Notes: generated by a model not told the origin, from the sequence alone. Numbered from the stretch's first letter, positions 18,716-28,005 are shown. The stretch: 37,281 nucleotides of DNA from Planctomycetota bacterium (GCA_028825265.1 JAPKAM010000015.1:1-37281); one strand, 5' to 3'. Numbers and translations: made by a program.

Positions 18716-18746
18716 AACACTTGTAGTAGAAACACATGTAGTAGAA
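18716..18746. repeat. 15-bp near-perfect tandem duplication
   Basis: AACAC(T/A)TGTAGTAGAA occurs twice with a period of 15 bases (18716-18731 and 18731-18746) in the gap between rpmI and rplT, with one mismatch. Non-coding. It lies upstream (minus strand) of the three hairpins. Confidence 0.8.
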
Positions 18747-18773
18747 CTGTGGCGAGCCGCTGACGAAATGTGG

Positions 18774-18977
18774 CTAGCCGATTCCGAGCAACTCCCGGAT
18801 CACCTTGGCATTGCATTCGGGGACCACTTCCGCTCGACGTCCCCGACGAACTCGAGCCGCCGTCCAGGGGCCCATGCGGTGGCTCTTACCCGCTCGGTGG
18901 CGCTTGATCTTACCCGTTCCAGTCACCTTGACCCGCTTCTGCAGGCCCTTGTGCGGTTTGTGCGTCTTCCTGGCCAC
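18774..18977 (-). CDS. rpmI: Large ribosomal subunit protein bL35
   Basis: Small basic 50S protein. Residues KTHKPHKGLQKRVKVTGTGKIKRHRAGKSHRMGPW match the family core, and the product is 67 residues, close to the usual 65. The GTG at 18977 is chosen because AAAGGGG lies just upstream and the frame before it does not resemble L35. It lies 46 bases after infC. Confidence 0.95.
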   Translation of the reverse strand: MARKTHKPHKGLQKRVKVTGTGKIKRHRAGKSHRMGPWTAARVRRGRRAEVVPECNAKVIRELLGIG

Positions 18978-19023
18978 GAGGGGCCCCTTTCCAGCAGGAA
19001 TCCTTGTCAGGATTCCGTTCTTA

Positions 19024-19533
19024 TCACTTCTTCTTTGCCAGAACCATCGCCATCCGATTACGGGCTTCTTGCAACGGTTCTCGTTCCATCTTTGCCATCT
19101 CCTCGAGTTCGCCGAAGAACCGGAACAACGCCTCACGGCCCAGATCCGGATGGCGCTGTTCTCGTCCCTTGAATACCATCGTCACCAGCACCTTGTGGCC
19201 ATCTTCGAGGAAACTACGGGCTCTGCGCAACTTGACGTCGAAGTCGTGCTTCTCCGTCTTCGGCCGAAGTTTCACTTCCTTGACCTTACGAACCTTCTGG
19301 ACCTGCTTGGAACTCTTCGACTGATCATACTTGAATTTACCGAAATCCATCAACTTGCACAGAGGCGGATCCGCATTCGGGTTCATCTCGACCAGGTCGA
19401 GTTCCTTTTCCTGGGCCATCTCCAGCGCTTCATTCAACTTCACGATGCCGACCTGGCCGCCTTCGTCATCGATGAGGCGTACATCGCCCGGTGCGGGCCT
19501 GTCGATCACTCTGTACTTGGTCTTCTCGACGAT
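19024..19533 (-). CDS. infC: Translation initiation factor IF-3, AUC start
   Basis: IF-3 binds the 30S subunit and discriminates against non-canonical start codons. The N domain (VRLIDDEGGQVGIVKLNEAL, NADPPLCKLMDFGKFKYDQSK) and C domain (VKEVKLRPKTEKHDFDVKLRRARSFLEDGHKV) are complete. No ATG, GTG or TTG lies between the in-frame stop upstream and GTG at 19509, and that GTG would cut the conserved first strand. ATC at 19533 sits exactly 6 bases after a perfect AGGAGG (19540-19545) and adds VEKTKYR, which fits the family start. IF-3 genes with AUU or AUC starts are known and allow autoregulation. 169 residues. Confidence 0.93.
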   Translation of the reverse strand: MVEKTKYRVIDRPAPGDVRLIDDEGGQVGIVKLNEALEMAQEKELDLVEMNPNADPPLCKLMDFGKFKYDQSKSSKQVQKVRKVKEVKLRPKTEKHDFDVKLRRARSFLEDGHKVLVTMVFKGREQRHPDLGREALFRFFGELEEMAKMEREPLQEARNRMAMVLAKKK

Positions 19534-19539
19534 GTCGGT

Positions 19540-19545
19540 CCTCCT
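19540..19545 (-). promoter_or_regulatory. Shine-Dalgarno deciding the infC AUC start
   Basis: A perfect AGGAGG on the minus strand lies 6 bases before ATC at 19533. Spacing to GTG at 19509 would be 30 bases, far too long. This site is the main reason for calling the AUC start. Confidence 0.8.
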
Positions 19546-19784
19546 ACTCGAAATTCTTCAGTCACGAATTCGATGCCATGGTCCTCAAGGGTAGTTCGAA
19601 ACGACGAAATTCACGCCATTTTGCCCGCTGCCCAGTTGAAGCCGCGGCAGGTCGCCCAATTGCCGCCCCTGAGAACTCCGATGGATACACCGAGGAGGGG
19701 GCCGATGGCAAGCCGGAAACCCTGAATTCCGGGGTAGATGCGTAAAAAAAACGACATCTCCGACCTGCCAAGCGGGCTCACCTG

Positions 19785-21590
19785 TCAGCGGCGGTCTCCT
19801 TCTTCCCCTTCAACCGGAGTCGAAACCGCCTCCGGAGTGTCGGCGACCTTCAATCCCACCTCTTTCAGTTGCGCATCGGAGACGTGGGTCGGGGCTCCGG
19901 TCAATTGGCAGGTGCCGCGCTGCGTCTTGGGAAAGGCAATCACTTCACGGATCGACTCATCGCCGGCCAGGATCATCACCAGACGGTCGATTCCGAGGGC
20001 AATCCCACCATGGGGTGGAGCGCCGTATTTCAACGCATCGAGCAAGAAACTAAATTTGCTCTTGGCCTCATCCTGGCTCAGGCCAATCGCTTCGAAAACC
20101 CGCTCTTGCAGATCTCTCTGGTGAATCCGGATGCTGCCCCCCCCTACCTCGAATCCGTTTAACACCAGATCATAGGCCCGAGCTCGTACCTTGAGGGGAG
20201 ACGACTCGAGTTGATCCAGGTCATCGGGATGAGGAGCGGTGAAGGGGTGGTGGCAAGGGACCGGATTTCCGCTGGTCTCGTCCTCGTCGAAGAGCGGAAA
20301 TTCAGTCACCCAGCAGAACTTCAGTACGTCCGGTTTGATGTGCCCCAGTTTTTGGGCCAGTTCTTTGCGCAGGAAGGACAACGAGTTGATCACGACTCGC
20401 TTCGAACGATCGGCGACGAAACAGCACAGATCTCCTACCTGAAGGCCACTTCGCTCGACCAAGCGGGAGCCCGCGTCGCCATCGCAGAAGCGTGCCACCG
20501 GACCGGCCAGCCCATTCTCGGTACTCTTCATCCAGGCGAGTCCGCCGGCACCCTGGTTCTTGACGATCGCCTCGAGGGCTTCGATCTGTTTTCTCGGCCA
20601 CAGTCCCGCTCCGGGAACTCGCATGCCGCGAACCGCTCCGCCCGCTTCAACTGCGCCGGAGAAGACCTTGAAGCCCAGATCTGCCGCCAGATCAGACAAA
20701 TCGAAGATTTCCAGATCACTGCGTAGATCCGGAGCATCACTCGAGTAACGCAGTAGCGCATCGTCGTAGGAGATTCGCAGGAAGGGAGTTTCGACCTCTT
20801 GCCCGGTCAGCGATTTCACCACGTGAGCCATCAGCCCCTCGATGACCTCGATGACATCATCTTCCTCAACACAGGCCATCTCGAGATCGAGTTGGGTGAA
20901 TTCAGGTTGTCGATCGGCACGCAAGTCCTCATCACGAAAACAACGAACAATCTGCATGTATCGATCAAATCCCGCCACCATGAACAGTTGCTTGAAAATC
21001 TGTGGCGACTGTGGAAGTGCGTACAGTTGACTCGGATTCAATCGACTGGGAACCAGAAAGTCACGAGCCCCCTCAGGAGTACTCTTGGTCAACATCGGCG
21101 TCTCGAGGTCGATAAAATTCTGCTGGTGAAGGAAATTGCGCAGTTCGTGCTGAAGATCAGATCGCAACTGGAAGCGACGTTGCACCTCCGGCCTTCTCAT
21201 GTCGAGAAAGCGATACTGAAAACGCAACTCTTCGTTGACCAGGTCACCCCCGGAAAAATCGAAGGGAAGAGCAGGACAATCCCCCAGCATCTCCACTACG
21301 GTGGCCACCAGTTCGATATCACCGGTCGCGAGGCGCGGATTCTTCATCCCATCCGGACGCGATTCGATCTGTCCGGTCACCTGCAGAACCTGTTCCGAAC
21401 GCAACGACTTGAGCTCAGCAGCGTCGATGGTTTCGGGCGAAAGGGTCACCTGCGTGCGACCATAACGATCGCGCAGATCGATAAATCGCAAGCCACCGTG
21501 ATCCCTGATGGTATCGATCCAGCCGACCAGAGTGACCTCCTGGCCAACATGCTCGGCACGAAGTTCTCCGCAGGTATGGCTTCTCAACAT
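19785..21590 (-). CDS. aspS: Aspartate--tRNA ligase, bacterial type
   Basis: Class II synthetase that charges tRNA-Asp (or Asp and Asn tRNAs if non-discriminating). The N-terminal OB anticodon domain shows [23 protein letters not shown]. Motif 2 is [22 protein letters not shown], the bacterial GAD insert lies in the middle, and motif 3 is [14 protein letters not shown]. 601 residues, normal for bacterial AspRS, and all active-site motifs look intact. It lies 42 bases after the kinase gene on the same strand and 251 bases before infC. Confidence 0.97.
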   Translation of the reverse strand: MLRSHTCGELRAEHVGQEVTLVGWIDTIRDHGGLRFIDLRDRYGRTQVTLSPETIDAAELKSLRSEQVLQVTGQIESRPDGMKNPRLATGDIELVATVVEMLGDCPALPFDFSGGDLVNEELRFQYRFLDMRRPEVQRRFQLRSDLQHELRNFLHQQNFIDLETPMLTKSTPEGARDFLVPSRLNPSQLYALPQSPQIFKQLFMVAGFDRYMQIVRCFRDEDLRADRQPEFTQLDLEMACVEEDDVIEVIEGLMAHVVKSLTGQEVETPFLRISYDDALLRYSSDAPDLRSDLEIFDLSDLAADLGFKVFSGAVEAGGAVRGMRVPGAGLWPRKQIEALEAIVKNQGAGGLAWMKSTENGLAGPVARFCDGDAGSRLVERSGLQVGDLCCFVADRSKRVVINSLSFLRKELAQKLGHIKPDVLKFCWVTEFPLFDEDETSGNPVPCHHPFTAPHPDDLDQLESSPLKVRARAYDLVLNGFEVGGGSIRIHQRDLQERVFEAIGLSQDEAKSKFSFLLDALKYGAPPHGGIALGIDRLVMILAGDESIREVIAFPKTQRGTCQLTGAPTHVSDAQLKEVGLKVADTPEAVSTPVEGEEGDRR

Positions 21591-21632
21591 TTCGTTTCCC
21601 TTTCTCCGTACGAGATCTACTTTCCGGTGATT

Positions 21633-24600
21633 CTACGCCAAGGTGGAGTTTCGGCCACCTTTCCCGGAAAGAGATCCACTGGCCAGATCTGACACGCCAA
21701 GAAGCGTGGCCATCTCGCTCCAGCGGATGCCCTTCGGGGCATTGGCCAGCCACCGCTCAATCTCAGCCATGGCCGCATTGCGTAACTTCTGTCCTGCATG
21801 CAAATCGCCGGCTTGTTCTCGTACCTGGGCCCACCAGAACAGTACCGAGGCATGGCCCAACCGAGTTTCAAGGCGAACCACCCGCTTCCAGGCATTCCGT
21901 GCGATCCGTTCCTTTTCCTCCAGCGATGCGGAAACACTTCTTTCCAGCGACAACCAGGTCGAGATCGGTTGTGCTCGCAATCGAAGTGCATCCAGTGCAG
22001 CGGCTTCAAGCCAATGATTGGCCTTCTCGAATTGGCGCCGCCTCATCCATATCCGTCTTCGATCCAGTGCCTTGCGTGCTCTGCGCAATCCGAAGGGTTC
22101 CGGGTCGGAACCCGGTTCTGGAATCGCCCCGGGTGCAATCCTGCGTCGCTCAGTCTGAGCCAGCGCATTCTTACCAACACGATCGAGCAAGTCGACTCGT
22201 TCTCTACGCAGTGCTCCAAGATCTCGGTCTGTACCTCGTACTCGCAATGAAGTGAGTCCACGATCGAGCAAGCTCATCGCTTCTGAAAGTTGACCCAGCG
22301 ACATCGCACAGCGGCTTTCAAGGATGATGTGCCGAGCGTGGACGTCGATCGCCTCTTGCTCGTGGGGCGCACGATGAGGAGGTGTCGCTTGTAGAATTTG
22401 ACGCGCGGTTCGTGGTCGACCAGCCGCAAGTTCCGAAGCCGCCACCAGCAGATTGCCTTCCCAGGAGACGATCCCTGCCGGTCCGTCGAGGACCAATGCC
22501 TCTTCGAGACAGCGTGAGGCTCCCTTGATCCAGCCGGCTCCCGCTTCGCAGCGAGCCAGCAAGAGTAGTGCCCGGGGTAACTGACCTCGACAATGTTTCC
22601 TGGCCTCGACCACCAGTGGCGAGATTTCCTTCAACACCAGTGCCTCTTCCCCCAGCCGCAGGGAAGCCTCGGCAGCTTCGATCGCCGCCACAACGGCGGC
22701 CTCTAATCGATGCTCCTGGCGACAGATGTGATGATGCCATCGGCTCCAGATCCGCAGTGAACGCAAATCCTCCATGGCTCTCGCTTTCAGGCATTGGGCC
22801 TCGGCGATATGACGGGAGTGAGAGGTCGCCACCGCCTCCGCAAGTATCTGCTCGGAGAGATCCAGTGCTTGCAATCGCGCTCCCCTGGCCAGGGCACTGC
22901 GGCAGCGCTCCAGTCGGACTTCGTTGATCATCTCGTCGAGGCACTCGGAGTCCTCCGGTTCAAAGGCGGGAGCGGGACCCGCGCCACGCCTGGCCAAAGT
23001 GCGGAGGATTCGTGACCTTTCGATGGCCACTCGGCTCCGCTCGCGTTTGCTCTCCAGATCATCGTTGATCGGGATGATCACTTCATCGAGCAGTGCCAAA
23101 GCCGTTCGTGGATCCCCATCTCGACGGGTGGTCTCGGCTCTGCGACGTGCCAACCGCAATGAAGCCACGCTACCGAGCTGCTGATTTCTGGCAGAGATTC
23201 TCCAGGCACGATCGCGTTGTGAAGGATGCCCCAGTTGATCTTCAACCAGACCGAGCAACTCCGCCCAACGAGCGACTGACGATTCGCAAAGCAGGTCGAC
23301 CAGTGGTCCCAGTAAATCTGAAAGGCGTGCCGCATCACGTAGAATCAGTGCCTCATCATCGAGCCAAGGCTCAAGACTACGAGCCGCCAGTTGCGGCTGC
23401 CCCGCACTCAAACGGTGATGGGCCACATCCAATCGATCGAGCCCCTCGAGTTCTGCAGCAAGTTGATGTAATGCTCTTCTCCGATCGGGATCGAGTCGCA
23501 GCAGTACCCCTTCCGACTGAAAAGGTTCCCGCCAGTGCAGGCCACCATCGATGCGAATCCAATTGTGCTGAACCAATCCAGCAGCGATCGACGGCATCGA
23601 TCCCAACGGGATGGATGCCACCTGCGCCACCGCATGACCTGCAGCCGGAGCACCGAGCACTGCCAGTGCCTCGAGCAAGGAACGATCGTCTACTGGTAAT
23701 CTCTGACACTCCTCCCCGACACGATCTCGCCAGCGATCCTCTGGATGGTCAGCGGACTGATTCCAGATCCACCGCTGGCCATCATGGCTCAGCTCCCCGC
23801 TCCGAACTCGTCCGATGAGAATTCGCTCCCAGATCGAGGGACTTCCTGCGCCCCACTGGACCAGACGCCGTTGGAGCTTGGACTCGACTCCTCCGCCGGG
23901 AAGGGCGACTTCGAGCCAGCGATCCAGGTCGATGGATGGAAGGTGATCGGTACTCACTATGGTCGGTTGGCGGTTCGCCAGTGATGAACCGACATACCCT
24001 CCGGGCATCGTTGGGCTGTCGATCCACCAGAGCAATTTGCAAGAGTTGAGCTCGCTCCACTGCAGCGCCTCGTGGAGTTCCGGATTGCCGGCCCCAGGGT
24101 CCTCGATTTTCACCACCACAGTGGTCAATCCCCTGTGAATCGATTGGGACAACTGCTGACGAAGATCGGGGTCAATGCAATTCAACTCGATCACCGGCAG
24201 CCCAGCAGTCATCAGACGGGTTCGAACTCGATTCGAGATCTTGCGACGATCTCCTTCTCGGCGATGGAGATGCACCACGGTGCCACCCTGATCACGGCGC
24301 TCTAACAATGCACCGAGCAGCAGATCTGGCAATTCAGATCCGATTCCTGGATAACTCAATTGTGCCGCGAGGGATTCGATCGATTCCGCCTGACATCCTC
24401 CCGGTTCCCCGGGAAAGGAACGCTGTAGGGTGGCCAGCACCTCACCGGCGTGGAACGGTCGATCGTCGGGTCGCTTCTCTAGCATCTTCTCGATCAGCCG
24501 CTGTGCTGGATCGGGCAATCCAGGCCTGAAATCAGCGATGGGGGTCGGTTCTTCCTGTATGTGCGCTCGCCCCAACTCGGATCGATCGACACACTGAAAT

Positions 24601-25247
24601 GGCAACTCTCCACACCACCACTGATAAAGGAGCACACCCATCGAATAGATGTCGCCGCGTGCGTCGGGGCGTTCCCCGAGCCACTGCTCCGGGGGCATCG
24701 CATGGGGCGTTCCGAGGATCTTCTCCTCGACCGGATGTCCTTCTCGTTGGCACAGACCGAAGTCGAGTAGTACCGGCTCTAGATCGGTGGACTGCCGGAT
24801 CACTTTCCTCAGCCGAACATTGTCAGCCTTGAGATCACCGTGAACCCATCCATTTCGATGCAAGAAGGCGAGCGCCTGCAGGATGGGACGAGCCATCCAC
24901 AACCACTCGGCAAACGACAATGAACCGGCGAGATCGGTGGAGACCGGGCCGCTCAGCACCTCACTACTGAACCACCGGGCTCCATCGTGGGCATCGATCC
25001 CGTAATCATGAACCGCCAGGATCGAAGGATGTCGAAGCCGGCACAGATGCTCATATTCCCGTTGATGGCGCTGACCGATGGGACCGCCCGACTCCTCGGG
25101 AGAAACTCGTTTGATCGCCACCGGCTCGCGCTGAATCGAGTCGATACAGTGCCAGACCTCCCCCATTCCTCCTCGTCCGAGAAGAGATTGAGGGATGAAA
25201 CGACCCGAGATCGGCCGCTTCTCACTGGAACAGTCCTGCTGGGCCAC
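21633..25247 (-). CDS. Ser/Thr protein kinase with degenerate STAND-like ATPase and helical-repeat tail
   Basis: Cytosolic Hanks-type kinase. The kinase domain (about 16-275) has the glycine loop GRGGMG (24-29), Lys46 in VAIKRV, HGDLKADN with Asp138 and Asn143, DFG at 162-164 and PPE at 185-187, so it looks catalytically competent. Residues 300-560 resemble the STAND ATPase modules often fused to such kinases. Where a Walker A would lie (about 327-336) there is HRREGDRRK instead of GxxGxGKS, while a Walker-B-like VVVKIED remains. Residues 570-1190 are Arg/Leu/Ala-rich helical repeats, probably TPR-like. The GTG start follows AGGAG by 4 bases. 1204 residues. The target is unknown. It lies directly upstream of aspS and may be co-transcribed with it. 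Confidence 0.85.
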   Translation of the reverse strand: MAQQDCSSEKRPISGRFIPQSLLGRGGMGEVWHCIDSIQREPVAIKRVSPEESGGPIGQRHQREYEHLCRLRHPSILAVHDYGIDAHDGARWFSSEVLSGPVSTDLAGSLSFAEWLWMARPILQALAFLHRNGWVHGDLKADNVRLRKVIRQSTDLEPVLLDFGLCQREGHPVEEKILGTPHAMPPEQWLGERPDARGDIYSMGVLLYQWWCGELPFQCVDRSELGRAHIQEEPTPIADFRPGLPDPAQRLIEKMLEKRPDDRPFHAGEVLATLQRSFPGEPGGCQAESIESLAAQLSYPGIGSELPDLLLGALLERRDQGGTVVHLHRREGDRRKISNRVRTRLMTAGLPVIELNCIDPDLRQQLSQSIHRGLTTVVVKIEDPGAGNPELHEALQWSELNSCKLLWWIDSPTMPGGYVGSSLANRQPTIVSTDHLPSIDLDRWLEVALPGGGVESKLQRRLVQWGAGSPSIWERILIGRVRSGELSHDGQRWIWNQSADHPEDRWRDRVGEECQRLPVDDRSLLEALAVLGAPAAGHAVAQVASIPLGSMPSIAAGLVQHNWIRIDGGLHWREPFQSEGVLLRLDPDRRRALHQLAAELEGLDRLDVAHHRLSAGQPQLAARSLEPWLDDEALILRDAARLSDLLGPLVDLLCESSVARWAELLGLVEDQLGHPSQRDRAWRISARNQQLGSVASLRLARRRAETTRRDGDPRTALALLDEVIIPINDDLESKRERSRVAIERSRILRTLARRGAGPAPAFEPEDSECLDEMINEVRLERCRSALARGARLQALDLSEQILAEAVATSHSRHIAEAQCLKARAMEDLRSLRIWSRWHHHICRQEHRLEAAVVAAIEAAEASLRLGEEALVLKEISPLVVEARKHCRGQLPRALLLLARCEAGAGWIKGASRCLEEALVLDGPAGIVSWEGNLLVAASELAAGRPRTARQILQATPPHRAPHEQEAIDVHARHIILESRCAMSLGQLSEAMSLLDRGLTSLRVRGTDRDLGALRRERVDLLDRVGKNALAQTERRRIAPGAIPEPGSDPEPFGLRRARKALDRRRIWMRRRQFEKANHWLEAAALDALRLRAQPISTWLSLERSVSASLEEKERIARNAWKRVVRLETRLGHASVLFWWAQVREQAGDLHAGQKLRNAAMAEIERWLANAPKGIRWSEMATLLGVSDLASGSLSGKGGRNSTLA

Positions 25248-25261
25248 GAGACTCCTGATTC

Positions 25262-25284
25262 ACGGGAGAAGGTGCTTCTCCCGT
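25262..25284. promoter_or_regulatory. Perfect 10-bp hairpin upstream of the kinase gene
   Basis: ACGGGAGAAG (25262-25271), loop GTG, CTTCTCCCGT (25275-25284) forms an uninterrupted 10-bp inverted repeat 15 bases upstream of the kinase start, just before its ribosome binding site. No T-run follows on either strand, so it is not a standard terminator. It could be an operator or an RNA hairpin controlling the kinase mRNA. Confidence 0.5.
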
Positions 25285-25334
25285 CTAATTCTACGACGAT
25301 CTGGTGAATTCGTCCGCCTGCCCGATGCCACGGG

Positions 25335-25356
25335 CGATGGGGACTCGACCCCATCG
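25335..25356. promoter_or_regulatory. Second inverted repeat in the kinase/cytochrome gap
   Basis: CGATGGGG-ACTCGA-CCCCATCG is a perfect 8-bp stem with a 6-base loop in the 208-base divergent gap. No T-run follows. A weak candidate promoter for the cytochrome gene (TGGCTT at 25375, 16 bases, TAAAAT at 25397) lies downstream. Function is unknown. Confidence 0.4.
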
Positions 25357-25455
25357 AACATCTGGCTTCTCCGGTGGCTTCTCCTGCGGTTACCGATAAA
25401 ATGGAAGCCAGTCGCTTCAGCACCTTCTCAGAAGCCCAATAGTGAGGTTCTATCG

Positions 25456-28005
25456 ATGTCCCAGCCTCCGCTCCCTCGATTCAGAATCGGACCCGCCTCA
25501 CTCAAATTCAGACCATCGCAGCGAGTCCAACGGCCCATCACTCAAGTTCCCATCGCCCAAGTTCCCATCGCCCAACCCCCCATCAGCCCACTCCCCATCG
25601 GCTGGTGGACTCGAATGATGCTCACCCTGCTGGTGCTGTTTCCGGTGCAACTGGTCGAAGGCCAGGTCTCGGGGATCGTCATCGACAGCAGCACCCAGAA
25701 TGCCATCCCCGGAGCCTTGGTGACCTGGCAAACTACACTGCAACAAACCGTCGCCGCCGCTGACGGGACCTTCATTCTGGAAGGGGTGAGCGGCACCTTG
25801 CTGGTCATCGCTGGGGCCAGTAAAGGCTACTACAACTCGACCGTTCTCGTCACCACGCCCGGCACCTCGGTGATGATTGAACTCGATCCAGTGCCAGTCG
25901 CCGACGATCCCTCGTACTCATTCGTGATTCCAGACCAGTGTTCGGTGTGTCATCCAGATCAGTACACCCAGTGGGAGCCATCCCGGATGGCGATGACCGG
26001 TCTCAACTCATGGGTCTACGACCTGTACGACGGTACCGGATCTGCCGGAGGTAGTGGCGGCTTCGTCTATACCGTTGATTCTGCTCATGCCGCGGCCGAT
26101 CCATCGGGGCACTGCGCCTCCTGCCACCAGCCAGAAGGTTGGATCGCGAACCCGTTGCAACCACTCGATCCGCTGTCAGGCCCTCTCACCGATGCCCAAC
26201 GTCGTGGTGTCTCGTGCGAAACCTGTCACAAGATCGCCTCGGTCAACGAGAGCCAGATCGACGCCACCGGATTCATCCCTGGCGCTGTGACGGTCACTCG
26301 CCCCGATACCAGCGGCCTGATTGAACAGGTGATGTACGGCTTGCTGGGGGATGTCGATTTCAATCTGGTGAACCAGATGCGAGGCAGTTACCAGCCACAA
26401 CTGGCTGCCGAAGCGTGTGCCGTGTGCCACGAGTACAACAACGATCCAGACCACGACAACGATTTCAACGAGAGCAGTAGCGTCGCCGCCCAAGAGACTT
26501 ATTCGGAGTGGAAGAACTCACCCTACGGCGACCCTCAAGATTCTCAGTATCAAAGTTGTGTGGATTGCCACATGCCACCCTTCTCCGATGTCCCGGTCGA
26601 AGCGTGCGCAGCATTGTTTCCCCCATTGCTGAGAGAGCCCAGTACCGTTCACACCCATGACATCCGCGGAACCACTGCGGAGTTTCTCGACAACGCAGTA
26701 ACGATGACTCTCTCGGCTCGACAAGTCGGAGACGAACTGGTCGTCGATGTGCAAATCGTCAATGATCAGACGGGACACTCGGTTCCGACCGGGGTGACCC
26801 TCAGAAACATGCTCCTGAAGATCGAAGCGACCGGGCCTGGAAGCCAGTCGTTGACGCAGACCTCAGGTGACACGATCCACTCCCTCGGAGGCATCGGGGA
26901 CGCCACCACTGGCCACTTCGCTGGGCTTCCCGGGAAGTTATTTGCCAAGGTCAACCAAGACACCTCCGGCAATCTAGGGGTGCTCTTCACCGAAGCCACG
27001 TCCATCGTGTTCGACACCCGCATCGCGCCGCTGGCCACCGACAATACCAGCGCAGTCTTTGACATCAGTGGAATCAACGGCGACGTCAATCTCGCAGCTC
27101 GCTTGATTTATCGAAGAGCCCCCCGCGCTCTGCTCGATGCCAAGGGCTGGATCACCGATGGACTCGGTCAGACACTCGCCGATGCTCAGGCACCCCACTT
27201 CGGGCATCTGATGGAATCGAGCGATCTGTCAGTGACCGTCTCTTCCGCGCCTCCAAGTTTCCTATTCCAACTCCCGCCGCTGGTGATCGGGAGCGAGGCC
27301 ATCGCGGAGTTTCAGATTCAGCAGGTTTCAGGGTCTCCCCTCGATTGTGGAGCCTTTGCCGTCGCCGTCGCTCATGATCCGACCCTTCTCACTCCCAACC
27401 AAGTGAGCGGATCGGCCCTGCTGACCGACCTCGACGCAGGAACCGGACCCGATTTCTTCGAGATCAGCCTGTACCCCGGTGGCTGGACCGCAGCGGTGGT
27501 CTTTGACTTCCTGCTCATCGACACATTGCAATTCACCGGTGTCTCTACGGTGCTGACCACTACCTACACCGATCTGGGGATCGACCCGACTGCGCCGCCG
27601 ACCGGAAACATCCTGACCTTTGCCGATGATCTGGGGGTCCCTCCCGTCACCAATCTGGTCTCTTCTGCGGCAGGACAGGGGTTCTTTCCCACCTTCTCCC
27701 AATCATCCGAAATCATCTTCATCGACGACCCCTCCTTCAGCCGCGGCGATTGCAATGCCGATGGGCTGATCGACATCGGCGATCCGATCTATACTCTCGG
27801 TTTCCTGTTCGGCTCGATCGGCTCATTGCCCTGTAATTCCAGTTGCGACTCCAACGATGATGCGCAGATCGATATCGCCGATCCGATTGTAATCCTCTCC
27901 TTGCTCTTCTCGGGTGGGGATCCACTGCCTCCACCAACCTTGCCGATCTGCGCTGCAGACCCGACCCCGGATGGCCTCGACTGTAACAATTACTTCTGTC
28001 CCTGA
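25456..28005 (+). CDS. Secreted pentaheme cytochrome c with regulatory-like and dockerin-like domains
   Basis: Exported multiheme protein. A hydrophobic export segment (LTLLVLFPVQLVEG) is followed by a carboxypeptidase-regulatory-like beta domain (VSGIVIDSSTQNAIPGALV). Five heme-c sites follow: CSVCH (25939), CASCH (26113), CETCH (26215), CAVCH (26416) and CVDCH (26557). A beta-rich section with TGHSVPTGVTLRN and a longer beta region come next. The C-terminal dockerin-like pair has two EF-hand-type loops (GDCNADGLIDIGDP and CDSNDDAQIDIADP). The ATG at 25456 gives 849 residues and an unusual 50-residue leader. ATG at 25615 or 25618 would place the export signal at the N terminus. It probably works in periplasmic or surface electron transfer; substrate unknown. 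Confidence 0.85.
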   Translation: MSQPPLPRFRIGPASLKFRPSQRVQRPITQVPIAQVPIAQPPISPLPIGWWTRMMLTLLVLFPVQLVEGQVSGIVIDSSTQNAIPGALVTWQTTLQQTVAAADGTFILEGVSGTLLVIAGASKGYYNSTVLVTTPGTSVMIELDPVPVADDPSYSFVIPDQCSVCHPDQYTQWEPSRMAMTGLNSWVYDLYDGTGSAGGSGGFVYTVDSAHAAADPSGHCASCHQPEGWIANPLQPLDPLSGPLTDAQRRGVSCETCHKIASVNESQIDATGFIPGAVTVTRPDTSGLIEQVMYGLLGDVDFNLVNQMRGSYQPQLAAEACAVCHEYNNDPDHDNDFNESSSVAAQETYSEWKNSPYGDPQDSQYQSCVDCHMPPFSDVPVEACAALFPPLLREPSTVHTHDIRGTTAEFLDNAVTMTLSARQVGDELVVDVQIVNDQTGHSVPTGVTLRNMLLKIEATGPGSQSLTQTSGDTIHSLGGIGDATTGHFAGLPGKLFAKVNQDTSGNLGVLFTEATSIVFDTRIAPLATDNTSAVFDISGINGDVNLAARLIYRRAPRALLDAKGWITDGLGQTLADAQAPHFGHLMESSDLSVTVSSAPPSFLFQLPPLVIGSEAIAEFQIQQVSGSPLDCGAFAVAVAHDPTLLTPNQVSGSALLTDLDAGTGPDFFEISLYPGGWTAAVVFDFLLIDTLQFTGVSTVLTTTYTDLGIDPTAPPTGNILTFADDLGVPPVTNLVSSAAGQGFFPTFSQSSEIIFIDDPSFSRGDCNADGLIDIGDPIYTLGFLFGSIGSLPCNSSCDSNDDAQIDIADPIVILSLLFSGGDPLPPPTLPICAADPTPDGLDCNNYFCP
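25543..25572 (+). repeat. 15-bp exact tandem duplication in the cytochrome leader
   Basis: CAAGTTCCCATCGCC occurs twice in a row and encodes QVPIA QVPIA, within a Pro/Ile-rich stretch that continues as AQPPISPLPIG. It lies between the two possible start codons, so it is either a repeat in an N-terminal extension or in the 5' untranslated region. Confidence 0.8.

Noticed and set aside
19744-19751. Run of eight Ts on the minus strand after aspS, as a possible terminator
   Set aside because: No stem-loop of useful length precedes it; only a 3-bp GCC/GGC pair is present.
19562-19771. Possible leader peptide ORF between aspS and infC
   Set aside because: No ribosome binding site or recognisable peptide pattern; it looks like a chance frame in GC-rich DNA.
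25335-25356. Hairpin GGGG-ACTCGA-CCCC as a tRNA T-arm
   Set aside because: The loop has 6 bases, not 7, and no acceptor, D or anticodon arm can be folded around it.
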